From Cristatella mucedo (lineage: Eukaryota > Bryozoa > Phylactolaemata > Cristatellidae), in contig WPIO01000154.1 of the NCBI GenBank assembly GCA_009760855.2, positions 296,001 to 360,000 on the forward strand: a DNA stretch of 64,000 bases. Reading direction: 5' to 3'. This document shows positions 11,507-36,592 of the stretch, in pieces (the stretch's first letter is position 1; the number at the start of each line of letters is the position of its first letter). Below the pieces are notes generated by a model, which worked only from the letters and a program-made list of their open reading frames with translations, did no database searches and was not told the origin of the DNA. The translations under genes and the position numbers were made by a program.

Positions 11507-12134
11507 ACAACAACACAGCAGGTCCTCACAGCAACTCAACAACACAGCAGGTCCTCACAGCAACTCAACAACACAGCAGGTCCTCACAGCAACTCAACAA
11601 CACAGCAGGTCCTCACAGCAACTCAACAACACAGCAGGTCCTCACAGCAACTCAACAACACAGCAGGTCCTCACAGCAACTCAACACAGTCCTCACAGCA
11701 ACTCAACAACACAGCAGGTCCTCACAGCAACTCAACAACACAGCAGGTCCTCACAGCAACTCAACAACACAGCAGGTCCTCACAGCAACTCAACAACACA
11801 GCAGGTCCTCACAGCAACTCAACAACACAGCAGGTCCTCACAGCAACTCAACAACACAGCAGGTCCTCACAGCAACTCAACAACACAGCAGGTCCTCACA
11901 GCAACTCAACAACACAGCAGGTCCTCACAGCAACTCAACAACACAGCAGGTCCTCACAGCAACTCAACAACACAGCAGGTCCTCACAGCAACTCAACAAC
12001 ACAGCAGGTCCTCACAGCAACTCAACAACACAGCAGGTCCTCACAGCAACTCAACAACACAGCAGGTCCTCACAGCAACTCAACAACACAGCAGGTCCTC
12101 ACAGCAACTCAACAACACAGCAGGTCCTCACAGC
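11507..12134. repeat. 29-bp minisatellite, about 21-22 copies
   Basis: The unit is AACTCAACAACACAGCAGG followed by TCCTCACAGC, repeated almost without change. One shortened unit lies near 11683-11700. Because 29 is not a multiple of three and the unit has no plus-strand stop in any frame, a 29-residue peptide repeat appears in overlapping frames; I regard this as a consequence of the repeat and not as evidence of a gene. Confidence 0.97.
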
Positions 12135-12559
12135 GGCTGCTCGTGCAAGAAAGCTGTCAAGAAGAGTTGTGCAGTCCTGCAGCGCTAGAGAGTGGACGAG
12201 GGTCCACAAGCCGCATTCCAAGCAGTTAAACACGGCACGCGGATGGAGGTCACGGGCGCCGAAAAGTGGACACCCCCCCTAAAAACACAGGCCTGAATCT
12301 GATCTTACTGTATCTTATCTTGTCAACTTCGCTAGACTGCCGAGCCTGCGGCAGAAGCATGTGAGCACGATGCCTAATATGCCTCACCCCCGAGAAACGT
12401 TGCGAACACTGTGGCTACCTGCAAGAATCTGCCTTAGCTAAATTGGGCATTTAGGGGGCTAATTTTGAATCGCCCGATAAGGGCTGGCAGCACCGTGCGA
12501 CTGCTGCAGTGTCACTCAAAGCGGTTGTTGCTAGCGACTGGCGCCTAGCGCCTGCTTAA

Positions 12560-14560
12560 ACCGGCAAACTTTTCTTACGCAGTGGTGATATGCCCGCTCC
12601 AATCGTCGGTGACTCGCTCGGCGGCCAGACGCCGCCGAGCGAGAAAAGCCCGTCTGGGTTCGGACAGACCAGCGCTACATGCCGCCTGGCCAGACGAGAG
12701 CTAACGCCGGTGCAGCACCGCTGGCTCGAAAAAGCACCGACCTCCTCTGGGCGGCGGCGGCGCAAGCATGCCGCCAGCCAGCCGCACGTGCTGCGTTCAG
12801 AAAGTCGACGGCAGCAGCACATAGGATGAGTCAGCATGATGGTGGCAGCCATCGGCCACTCAACCGAGCCCGAAGTTACTGCACAGCCAAAGCTGCCACT
12901 GCCGCCAACTGCTCTCAAAGTTGCTCAAGCAAGCCTTTCGCAGCCGGACGCGCTTGCCGCCCGTCAATCAATCGACGAGCTTAGGTGACACAGCGACAGT
13001 CGGCCTCAGCTCTGCCAAAATCCTAGCTTGGGCAGCTGCTGGCTGACCACGTGACTGACGAAGCCTCACCACCCACCCCCACTTCTCTCTCCCACCGCCC
13101 GGGCAGTACGAACGCTCCTCTTTTCGCTCTCAGATTGCTCATCTTTATTATTATTAATTGACGATTATATCTGGAGCATCGAGTTGTGCATTCGAAAAAA
13201 ACGCACGCGCTTAACGGGTCCGTTTCGACTGGATAGTTACACTACGGCGAAAACCGATCGAGGCACGGAATACGGTTTAGGAGTTCCTATTCACCGGCGC
13301 CAACAAATTCAGTGAAGATTGTCACGTCTCTAGGCAGGGTTGTACGCAAAAAAAGCGTCGCGGCGTGCGCGCGGGTCCCTCGAGGTCTGCCTTCGAGCAA
13401 GCGCAAAGAAAAACACGACGACGGTCGCTCCCGCCGGCTCCGCTAGCGGACGCGAAGACGCGCTCACCCTGCTAACTTCTCGTCCGCCGAAGCGCGGCCA
13501 GGACGCCTCGTCGTCCGAGGCGCCTTGCATTCCGCGATCGAGAGGGACGGTGCTGCGATGGAAACAGCTAGGCAACTCGAAGATGAGAGTCCATGCGTTC
13601 GGAGACAGCCCCGCCGCGGGATGTGCAGTGCATCGGCGGAGCCAACGCTCGCTCCGTCAGAGTGTGAGAAAAACCGAACGCTCGCTGTTAGCGTGCCCGC
13701 CGCGCAGCGACCTACAAGAACGCAGCCGTCATTCAGTAACCAGGAGAGCGAGCGCCGGGAGTGCGCGGCTTCGGGCCTGGGCGATCGGTGAATCGGCCAA
13801 ACTGGGACGCTTCAAAGACGCTTTGGCACCGCGCGCAGCACGTACCTTAGCGACAGCGAGCGCTCGCCGCTCCGGCGGCGACCAATTCGCAATATGCGGA
13901 GCCAACAGTGACGGTCCCAATCCCGGCTGACTAACGCGTTACTGGGTCGGCGCCGTCGGCACGAAGAGTACGCATGCGCGCGCAGTCTGCCGGCTCTTTG
14001 ACGCTGAAGTTAATGTACGCACTTCCTGCGCTTTGTTGACAGGATTTAGCAGCTGCTGCTCGCTTCGTTATTGCTCCGACGCCGCTCTCTGGCGCGTTCG
14101 CCCGCCGCAGCAAAGTATTGAAAGTTTGGAACAAATTTATGAGCTCATGCGGGCGTCGTTTGAAGATCGAGGGATCGTGGGACATCGTCACACGTGCGCG
14201 TCCGGGAGGCGTGGGAGCCTCCGGGATGGAGCCTCGGGCGTGCCGTCCGCGGGACGGGACGGGACGGGCCCCTCGAGGAGACGAGCGGCACATGGCGACC
14301 GACCTCCAAACTCACTGCCTTCAAGCGCGCCGCAGATGCGACTTCGTCGCTGGTATTTTCGTTCCGAGATTAGCGTTAATTTTGAACTGCGTGGCTTGGC
14401 GCAGACCAGATAAGAAGCTGGGTGGCTCGCTGCACGAGCTACTCAGTAGCTCGTCGCACGGCCTGCCTTGGCATGCCGCGGAGACTGGACTCCACATAGC
14501 TGGTCGCGCCGACGCGATCGAAGGCTATTGTCACAGCGGGCGGGAAAAGGAGCATCCGGT
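12560..14560. promoter_or_regulatory. CpG-rich zone, candidate promoter region
   Basis: CpG dinucleotides are dense here compared with flanking DNA, especially 13330-14330, with GC-rich hexamers such as GGCGCC and GGGACGGGAC repeats near 14255-14275. The only nearby gene whose start is unplaced is the minus-strand CAMSAP gene, so this could hold its first exon. That link is inference. The long frames here on both strands look like GC-rich chance frames. Confidence 0.4.
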
Positions 14561-16882
14561 ACCGCGCAGCTGCAGTAGGGCTATGTGACTCATGCTTGAC
14601 TTCCCTGACTCAATATTGGGGCGGGGCTGCCGACAAAAAGCCACCAAGCGTCTGCGGCCGTCGCCAGCTACAGCAGCTAGGACGGGCTGAAATCCCTTTG
14701 AGCGGCTGCCAAGCGAGTAACTGTTTTAATTCACCAGGATTGCCGTCGCTTGGCTGCTTAATACTCGGCTGAGCTGCTGCACCTCCTGTTTCTTTCCGAG
14801 ATGATAAAACGTAGGCTTCTCTCTTTAAGACGATTGGGGCGAAAGCATTTGTCGCGATTACAAGTCGATACAACAACCTCATATGATCGTGCTTTGAGTG
14901 CAGGTAAACGCCAAATGGAGTCTGTGATGGCTGACTGGAGCTGGCTGCCTGTAAGCTTGTTTTGCAGTCTCGTTCCAGCCGCTGCTCAATACAAAGCCAA
15001 GCCGTGACTATCTATCGAGCCATCAGTAGATCTCAAGGCAAAAATCCGGGGATCAGTGTTGGAAATGCACCCACCGGGTCAGGGATTTGAATCCTGCTGC
15101 AGTCAATCCTGCAATGCCAACTGCAAACCGGCGATAGCCACTAGGGCTCCTCTACCGCAAAATAAATCAAGCTGCAGAGCCAGCGGTCCTTTACTTTTAC
15201 TTACTGACCCATCACAATCGTCAGTGCTTGCTCAGCACTACATCAAGATTGTTCCTTTTGTTAGCAGAACCAGCATTTACGATGGCATCGTGCATCACAG
15301 CAAATTTGTGTTCACTCATGAGCACACAGTTGACAGCAAAAGTGCTGGATGCTAGATTGCTCTGTAGTGCAAAAGCTTGTCATTGCCATGCAACCGTGAT
15401 AGTGCACTTCATAATGCTGCCCTGACTGTCAATAATAATCGTATGGCATTCATATAGCACCCAAGACAACTAAATCTTCCCGGGGGCCCATCATGTACGA
15501 TTCAAAGGAAGCATATTGCTGTATAGATGGTCAAGACAACCATGCAGCCTGGTCAAGTGCGGTCTATGCCAACAGTGCTCTCTGCCTATACCAACAGCCC
15601 TGTTACAAGTGTCTCACACGTTAAGGCCCCCCATCATTTCCTCGCTCCACCCACATCTCTATAATACCCGGGTTTCCCATCATACTGCCGCTCTTCTGAC
15701 TGGTCGTAAAGCTGTGCCCTAGCCACCTCAAGCATCCTTCGGAGACCGTGCCTTCATAGTGCAGAGTCCCAGAGCCTGCAACTTGCCACCGAATAGCATC
15801 ACAACCCCGACTTGTTGACAGGAAGCTACGCACCTCTGGCCGGATGAACTATCCTTAGTGTGCATGCACATGCTGAAATTGTGTATGCGAATGTGAAATT
15901 GTCAGTATTCAGTTGACGTGCTTTCTTTACAGCATATTTAAAACACCTTGACTTTGGTTTAGTTTCCTTGGGCTGCATATAGGTTTTTGCTTAGCATTTT
16001 TAAATCAATAGCAATCAAGCCTGCATGCACATGCTTATTTAGACTGATACAATGCAATCGTGCAACGTCCTGTAAACCCTGCACAGGTTCGACTTTCTCT
16101 TTAGGTCATCTAGAAAATGCTGCTTTACAAGTATGAATTACTACCCAGTCTCAAATCAAAAACATGCTCCTTGATTGGTTCACATATCTCACAACTGCCT
16201 GAAGGACGGTGTACGCAGGACTGATAACTCTTCGTTGAAACAAGAACCCACGCATGCCACCGGGCTGTCATGTTGCACTTTCGCAATCGAAGACGTACAC
16301 CTCTTTAAATTTCTTAAATTTATTTAAAAAAGAAATGATGGCCCTGCCACCAAGTCAGCTTCGGTAGCATGGAGCAATAGCCCAAAGACGAACTGCATAC
16401 TATAACTAACCTAAGCAAAAATAATAGGTAGCTGGGTTCCAGCATACATAACACAGACCATCTTGGGAATCAGCAGCATACAAGCAAGTCCCACACGGTC
16501 AGTTGAATATATCCCGAAGGGTATGTGAATGCAGTGATCGAACGGGCTAGCCGTACAGCATGGGCTGAGCCAGATTCTTGAGCAATCGTCTCACGTCTGT
16601 TGCCATCACAAGAGCTCATTTGCAATTCGATCCACCCATACCAGTGCTACTGCTGGTCGAATTATCCATCTGTTCGCAGAGCTTCACATACTGCAACAAA
16701 AAATCGATCTCATAGCAGAAGGATAGTACTGATACAAAGCCTCGATCACGTTAAGGAAGCGGCCATAAACAACAGCAGGTGCCGAAAATGGTCACAATCT
16801 GGAACTGAAAATGCCAGGGCTACGACAAAGCGAAGGCAAGATAATTCGTCATGGCGAGATAAATCACTATCTCTTCAAGTAC
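14561..16882. other. Unassigned stretch 3' of the CREBL2 exon
   Basis: The C-terminal exon of CREBL2 would be expected here on the minus strand. The best weak candidate is near 14640-14790, where the minus strand reads DGNPGELKQLL, faintly like the 'GKIPSEIKALL' of vertebrate CREBL2, but without a convincing acceptor. A partial LINE-like or SINE-like match may lie near 15420-15740. Nothing else recognised. Confidence 0.35.
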
Positions 16883-17080
16883 CTCCTCTAGCTCCCGTTT
16901 TAATGCTAGCACGGCCTTCTCCCTAGTAGCAACCAGTTCCTCTAGGTATTGGTAGCGAAGCTTCTTCCTGGCCCGGCATTCCCGAGCACTCTGACGGCTT
17001 CGCTCCAGTTTCGTCTTGGAGTCCACCTTCGACGGGCGCCTACCGCGACGGTTCTTCAGCTTTTTATCCGCGTTAGACAT
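16883..17080 (-). CDS. CREBL2: CREBL2 bZIP exon
   Basis: CREBL2 (REPTOR-BP in flies) is a small bZIP transcription factor linked to growth and metabolic control. The exon holds 66 codons from an ATG at 17080 to a donor GTACTT. Residues 10-18 are basic (NRRGRRPSK). Residues 26-50 contain RSRQSARECRARKKLRYQY and then LEELV, which matches vertebrate CREBL2 essentially residue for residue and is unlike other bZIPs. Hydrophobic zipper positions continue at 57, 60 and 64. Acceptor-like CAACAG occurs immediately before the ATG and again 14 bases further up, so the exon may be preceded by a 5' leader or a short coding exon. Vertebrate CREBL2 has about 50 further residues; that part was not found. Family identity is firm, the gene model incomplete. 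Confidence 0.87.
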
Positions 17081-19249
17081 CTGTTGAAACGAACCTGTTG
17101 AGAAGAACCACAAAGTGTCACGATCCGAGTCCCATCGAGTCGTACTCATGCGATAGCAGCAGCAGTAACTTTGTCCGACAGAGAGGGGGTCGCATGAAAA
17201 CTAAAGGAATCGCTAGGTAATCGAGCGTCTGCCTTCGCCTCCTCACAGGAATGCTTAGCCAGATTTACTACGGACCAACCGCTCTACGATTGCTGTAACA
17301 GCCGTTAGTTAACACGGATCGCTATGCTAGCATGATTCTCGTATCGCCGGAATCCACAGTGCGGTAATTTTATTTTATGCACTATTCGCTCTACAGACAT
17401 GACAAGCAGTTCAGTAAGCTAAAGGCTCAGATGCTACAAGTGGCGTCAGAGGAACGAAACGCCGGAGCATGCGCCAAAACAAGTTCCTCAGCTCGAGCAC
17501 ACGCTCTTGCGACAGCCAGGCGACAATTCGAATGCCACGAACTCTCTTTCTCTCTGGCAAACAGGTCACCATTTCTAGATTCCAATGCAGCCTCTATGCA
17601 AAGGTTCGGAGCACGGAATAGCACGGATACCGTTACAGGTACCCCGCCGAAGTGGTGCTGCTGCGCAGTTATCGATGCAACCTACATTTTGGGACCACAT
17701 CTCTCACCAAAAACACCGTTACAGTGTCTACTGGATACAAATCACCTTTGTATGAATGGTTGCGCCCCACCGAACCACATCACTCACCCGATCTCGTAAA
17801 TATAACTGCGACCAAAGGCCACACACGGGGAAGTAAACAAAACAGGTCAGGGTCACCGTATAAGACACCGAGCGAAACTGGCACGTTTCTAATATCTGGT
17901 TGGGCGCGGTACTTGGCCTGACTTCCTGAAGAGGCGTAGTTTGCCATAATTTGTCGCTACAAAACTCATTATGGCGTGGTCTGCCTCGTGAGTTATCCTC
18001 GAGCTGTACCTGCTGTCTGCTAGCTGTATCTGTGGGCCGACGATTCCTTCGATCCAGTGTGGCCGAGAGGTTCTACCGCTTCGCTGCCCTGAATCGCTGC
18101 ACTGCACGCGAGCTCGGTCAGGGCTCTCATCGGCGTGTATTTCTCTGGTATTTTGCGCACGTATGCTGTCATTAATTTGCTGTAGGGTGTAGCAAATATC
18201 CCCGAATGCAGCAGCTACGCTGGTTTTCAGTTGAAGTTAATGAAGTAAGCGAGTGCATGGTCAGAGGGTAATTGTTCGCGCAAGAATTCAATCTTGCCAC
18301 CGATAATTGGTGCCAAGAAAAGAAAATTCAGAGACCCGGGAAGCTAAATCCAACGGATTTTATCTCGCGAGAATTGTCTACCCCTGCTTGTATGTCCGCT
18401 GGGACGTGTAACGGTGGTTGTTGAAGTGGCTACAGTCGTGCAACACGCTCAAAACTCGAGCGACTTTTGATATCCTTTCGTCCGTCTCTCTCGGGAAGGT
18501 GTGTGTGTGTGTGTGTGTGACTAGAAGACGAGTGCGTGTAGTGTTCAGCTGACCGACTGGGCACGAACCCTCGTCGGCCACATGAAACAAGGCACGTGGC
18601 CGAGCCGGCAGCCTGCTCTGAGGGCAAACCACGTCTAAAACCGGCTGGACGCGATTGGTTCCTGCTCTTCTCTTCTTTCCCTTCTTGATGCAAAATGAGC
18701 TGTGGTGTTCTTCCTCTACCTGTGGCTCAGGCTGGCCAGCCATGCAAATGTCTGCGATCCGATCAGCAGTTACTGCATCAACCCGGCCTCTAATGGGAAG
18801 GCGGACATGCACCATCCTGATTAAGCCTGGTTAGCCTCTAAGAGCCTGGAGATATATAGCGATCTGGCGAAGCGCCTGGTGACAGGTGATCGTACGAATG
18901 CTGGAGAGCATCGTCTACTTAATTTTTTAAGACGATCATACGATCGGTTGGGTGAAGTCCGGAGTTGTATTGAAGAGTGCAAGCGAAATAAAGCAGCAAG
19001 CGAAATAAAGCATAAGCTCATTGCATTATCCCTTAGGCTGAGCGTCTGATGTTAAAAAATGAGTGAGACCCACAATAGACCAGTTTTTTTTCAATTCGGC
19101 AGGTCTTGTCTACCACATTATGATTGCTGTGGAGTATTTCCAGTTGTCCGTGCTTGCAACTACGCATTGTCAAACGTGAGAGCATCAGTCTTGCTAAATG
19201 TTACTCCTCGAACCGATGTTTTTTGCATTCAAATTGTCTAATGCTTGTC
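17081..19249. other. Region between CREBL2 and TMEM205 genes
   Basis: These two genes are divergent, so this stretch should carry the CREBL2 promoter and possibly leader exons. I see a short (GT)n at about 18498-18519 but no clear CpG island or TATA box. A 145-codon minus-strand frame at 18378-18815 crosses that (GT)n and resembles no known family. Confidence 0.4.
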
Positions 19250-20095
19250 GTCAGATAGCCACATGCTGCACCTGGTGTGCTGCACCTGTCACTGCAACAG
19301 TGTCCGACGCTGTGCGCGGTGGCATTACCTCTCTTCCATCCTCTCGGCTCCTCTTCTTTCCTATACACTAAGGTGCTTGCAGCTGGTGCACAACTCGGCA
19401 GTTAGGTTTGACTGTTGCAAACGTCGTAGCTGCCACATTGCACCACTCATAACTTACCAGCTTTGCCGGTTCTCCATCGGGCCGCCTATCAACTTACAGA
19501 TCCTGTCATTCACCTCTATGTCCTTTTCATTCTTGCTTCGTTTGCCTAGCTGAAACGGTTATTCCTCTGGCCTCACTCAGTCCTCGTGGCTTCGTGGAGT
19601 TGTAGATGGATATACATTATCACATTAACGTCGAAACTGCCACATTATTCCACTCCTTGCCGACCTGCACTGGCTCCCCATCAAGCAGCGTATCGACTTT
19701 CGAACTTCTGTCGCTCAGTTTCAGATCCCTTCATTCTCTTGCTCCGGCCTACCTATCAGAACTACTTCCCAATCAGGCTAAGCGTCGTAACGCCTCCCCT
19801 ATCTCTTTTCTTTTACCCGTGACCCTTACCAACCGAGAGTCTTTTTAAGACCGTGCATACAATATCGATGCTCCAAAGGTTGGCGCTAGCTACCGACTGA
19901 CATCACGGCATCTTGGTGACATTTTAAAGGATGCAAAAACTAGGTCACCTGCTCCTTCTGAAAGTGTTCAGCCTATCATTCATTGATCGGTTGACGTGTT
20001 TTTTCAGTATGCAGAAGTGCGCGTAGACAGTGAGTTGGTTCTCTTAGGGCGCTATAAGAATTTATCATTACAATTATTATTATTATTATTATCTT
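19250..20095 (+). mobile_element. LINE A-related copy, degenerate, with (ATT)n tail
   Basis: Blocks matching the reverse-transcriptase C-terminus of LINE A appear in order: CTTGCAGCTGGTGCACAACTC, then GCTGCCACATTGCACC, CATCAAGCAGCGTATCGAC, and CTTGCTCC-GCCTACC. It ends with AGGGCGCTATAAGAATTTAT and an ATT tail at 20068-20092. Frameshifts break it throughout. Confidence 0.78.
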
Positions 20096-20137
20096 CAATG
20101 CAGCTCCTTGCACGTGACGTTTGGAGTCCCTTCCTTG

Positions 20138-33184
<13,047 letters not shown>

Positions 33185-33574
33185 GAGTGGACTACGACCT
33201 CTACGCTTTCGCTGTGTGTCGTGCCACGATTAGTGAGACCTTGCTGTCCTAAACACCGGCTTGACCGATGGGGGAGGGGGGCTCAGGGACTAGATACTTC
33301 AGCTTGTAGTGCATGGATACTTGCGGAAGTGACTCTGGCATGAAGTGCCGACCACTGGTGGGCCGCCGTTTTGCTCTCGTCGTTTTCGCAACGATTTTCC
33401 TCGCGTCCGTCGAACATTCATGCACTTCCATGTTTCTGTACCGAATGCTGAACTAAGTTTCTTACCGAGGTGAGACTTTAGCAACAGTATTTTATATTCT
33501 ACCTTAATAAATTTAAAATATCTTTCTGCTGCTTCACTTATATCAAAATGTCGACTGACCATGATCCACTACAG
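33185..33574. other. TMEM205 3' flank
   Basis: Presumed 3' untranslated region and downstream flank. AATAAA at 33506-33511 is a possible polyadenylation signal. No other feature seen. Confidence 0.4.
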
Positions 33575-33722
33575 ATAAGGCGGTTGCCGTTCACGATCTC
33601 GGTCCCGAGGTCGTTGGTTCGAAGCCTGCGGTGGGCGATCCCCTATTGCTGCTGCAAGCAGTGGCGGTAGCCTTTGAGGCTCTTCTGTTGCTATACAAAA
33701 AGAGGCTGTTGAATCAGGTAGA
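33575..33722 (+). repeat. SINE-2 copy
   Basis: Head GATAAGGCGGTTGCCGTTCA, B-box-like GTCGTTGGTTCGAAGCC, then GCGGTGGGCGATCCCC, and a tail with CTCTTCTGTTGCTATAC and AAAGAGGCTGTTGAATCAGG. It is the cleanest SINE-2 copy here. Confidence 0.8.
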
Positions 33723-35338
33723 ATAGGCGTGTCACGGCGATATGGCAAAAGCCTGTAAAGGGACGTCGGTGTGACAGAAGTGTACCAACAAATAGAAAAA
33801 AGCCTGCTGCCACCTCAGTAGCCTCTGGGAGTCTGACTATGCTCAGGCAGCTGGTCCAAAGCGGCCGTCGCAGAGACGGTCACTGTCAGTCTTTGTAGCC
33901 AATTCCGTTCCTAGTCTCGCATGCCGAGTCACTTGATCAAACATGCCTTTATCAAACTAGCATAGCTGAAAGAACAGTTAATGACTGCATGTCCTTCCTG
34001 GAAAGTGCCAAGTCAGATTGACTGCCCGAGTGTTTATCGGTCGCTTAGGGTTGTAGCAGTCGTTAATCGCACGGACACGACCTTGCTTTGTGCAGGAATG
34101 TGTACGCCTGCCTCCTGTAAATGCAATGGATTGTGATCGTGACAGCCTTTAAAAAAGCTCCTACCGCCTACAGGCTATAAAAAAAAGTAGCGACTGGCTG
34201 CGTGCTCCGGGCGAGTGTGTTTGGGGCATGCGCACTTGATTTGTTGCCGCTGTCATGCCAGATCGAATGTAGCCTCGAAAAGCACATTCCTAGCACCGTG
34301 ACGTGATGGCGAAAGTCTGAGCAAGCACTCCGGAGCGATGGTGTGCGATGGGATGAGCTAGCTGCTTAGCACATCGGCCTCCCGAGTGCCACCTCGGTCC
34401 ATTACATGCCACGTGACCCTGCATCGGTCCAAGCCTGCAATCCATGCCGGCCGGCAGCAAGTTTGTGACCCGAGCTCGCGAATGATTCTACTCAAGACTG
34501 CCGATCGAGTGCTTGCCAGTCCTAATAGTTTAAAATTAATCCGAAAGTCTCACGTTAGACTGAACTCTTGACTCTTAATCGTATTAATGCAAGAGCCGTG
34601 TAGAATCGGGTGAAAAGTCGCCATTTCTTGACCGGCGAGTGCCTGCTGTCAATGTGCATGTTACTATCGTATTACTTAATTACTTATTACTTCATCGTTG
34701 ACAGCCACAGCGACCTTGCAAGCCACCGTAATAGACAGTCCTTAATCTTACAGATTTAACGTGATGGCTGGCTTTGGAATCAGTCTGTTTAATGAAGCTT
34801 TCTAACTTTGGGCAGTTATAAAAGAGGACGATCCTACATTGCGAGTACATGACTACTGTCGAACCGCTGCATCACCAGTTAGTGAAGTTAGCGAAGTCTC
34901 CCATTCTGCTCCGCGTGCGTCCCAATCATTCTGTAGAGGCTAGCCTGCATGAGAATTTAGACTCTGCCTCTTCTCCTGCCTCTGCCCTTGGTGTCCTCTC
35001 TGCAGAGTTGTGGTGCTGAGCCACAAACAAAGAGTACGCATGTGCTAGCGAGGAGCCTTACACTTTCTTCACGATGAAGGAGTAAAACCTAAATGGATTT
35101 TATATAACATTCATACCCACTGCTTTCCGTACATTCATTCTGAAGTTTGTTTGAATTAACCGACTTTAAGGAAGGGGCCTAGAGCATCCGACTACATGCA
35201 AAAGACTGCCACCGGTGGACTAGCACTAATGGTTGTTTGCACCTCATCCCATAGGATAAGCAAACCATTATTCAGACGCTTTACACTCTCCGCAAGAGAA
35301 GCAAAAGAGCAAGCAAAAGCAAGAGACGGGGATAATAG
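33723..35338. other. Intergenic, unassigned
   Basis: No family or coding block recognised on either strand; only short frames. Confidence 0.4.
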
Positions 35339-35339
35339 C

Positions 35340-35403
<64 letters not shown>
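35339..35403. repeat. (GA)n microsatellite
   Basis: About 32 perfect GA units flanked by AGCTA and CAGTTG. Confidence 0.98.
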
Positions 35404-35406
<3 letters not shown>

Positions 35407-36344
35407 TTGACAAGTGTCGTGCTTAGACGAGGATGCGAAGGCACGTGAGAAGACACTTAAAAGAGTCACTGATTAGTTGGACTCCTGGTTAGTAGCATGC
35501 CGTGAATCGTGCACAGCTAACCACGGAAGCACACGCAGCAATGAAAAAGCCAAGTTCACTTGGAGGGAAAAGGCAGAGAAAGCTGAGCCGAACATCGAGA
35601 TCTCTCGAGAGCTCGAGACCAAAATGATGCAAAGTCATTTCAGGTGACGACAGAAGCCGGAAGCACTAGTTCCACACCGTCGGCACTGAAGTCCCGATCA
35701 CGAAAAGACTACTGTCGAGTGCTGGGAACCGGCGTGGAGGTGACTGGCAGCACACACTTGGGGGGGGGAGCGGGCCGGGCTGGCCCTGCCAGCTCGGCGA
35801 ATGCGAAAGGGAGTGCAGGTAGCTACGAGCTGTAGGCGAGGCAGAGAGGGGGCGATCTTAAAGGCTATTCGATGGTTTCTAGCGAGCCAGTGAAGCTCAG
35901 ACAGAAGTGGTTTGTTGGAGCAGCTATGCTTTTGACTGACAATACGAGCAGCCGAATTGTCTACCAGTCGCATAAGATTTGTTGCACTGGCTGGAAGTTC
36001 CGAATAGAGGAAATTAATTGCAGGAATCTACATGCGGCGTCACGTGTGTGTGAACTAGTTTTGCCGGCGTACTCTAATCTAAGCAAGCCCTGATTTTAAC
36101 GATGTTTTTTAGCTGAAAGTAAGCCGAACTGACAGTAAAGGCTATGTGCTCATCCAGTGACTAGTTTGTAATTAGAATAGTGTGCACAGGTTGTGGGCAG
36201 ATGTCACTGGAGTGATACTAGATGGCCCAATCTATAGGATGAGATCTTTTAACTTAAATGACGCTACGATTGCCAGTAACTATTAGGTTGGTCTTATTGA
36301 GGTTAAGCATCAGCAAGTTGGTGGCCGTCGAAGTGCGAATGTTC

Positions 36345-36440
36345 AGCATATGTTAACTATGTAAAGTGCCTAACAATTTTTTTTTTAGTTCTCTGAGGAC
36401 GCTATACGAATGAATGTATTATTATTAGTATTAATGTACT
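36345..36440 (+). mobile_element. LINE A-type tail inserted in the older LINE
   Basis: TATGTAAAGTGCCTAAC, TTAGTTCTCTGAGGACGC, TATACGAATGAATG and an ATT-rich tail on the plus strand interrupt the minus-strand LINE remnant around it. Confidence 0.7.
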
Positions 36441-36544
36441 CGATGCATCCTGTACGGAAATGGATGTCGAGCATGGCTTAGAGAGATCAAAAGATAGGTA
36501 GAGCCGAGTGTCATCGGTGTTGAAATAATAATACTGCACTTAAT

Positions 36545-36592
36545 AAAGCCAAACTTGCGTTTGGAGAAATGAAAGCCAAACTTGCGTTTGGA
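36545..36592. repeat. Duplicated hairpin motif
   Basis: GAAAGCCAAACTTGCGTTTG-type segment occurs twice in tandem (period 27). Each copy contains CCAAAC, a TTGC loop and GTTTGG, a perfect six-base inverted repeat. Confidence 0.8.

Noticed and set aside
11441-12229. A 262-codon repeat protein
   Set aside because: The 29-bp unit is open in all frames, the same peptide appears in two overlapping frames, and there is no signal peptide, splice context or homology.
13340-13930. A 196-codon plus-strand frame
   Set aside because: It lies in CpG-rich DNA where stops are rare, has counterpart frames on the other strand, and matches no family. It is treated as part of the CpG-rich zone.
18378-18815. 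A 145-codon minus-strand gene upstream of CREBL2
   Set aside because: The frame runs through a (GT)n repeat and shows no family resemblance; splice or start evidence is absent.
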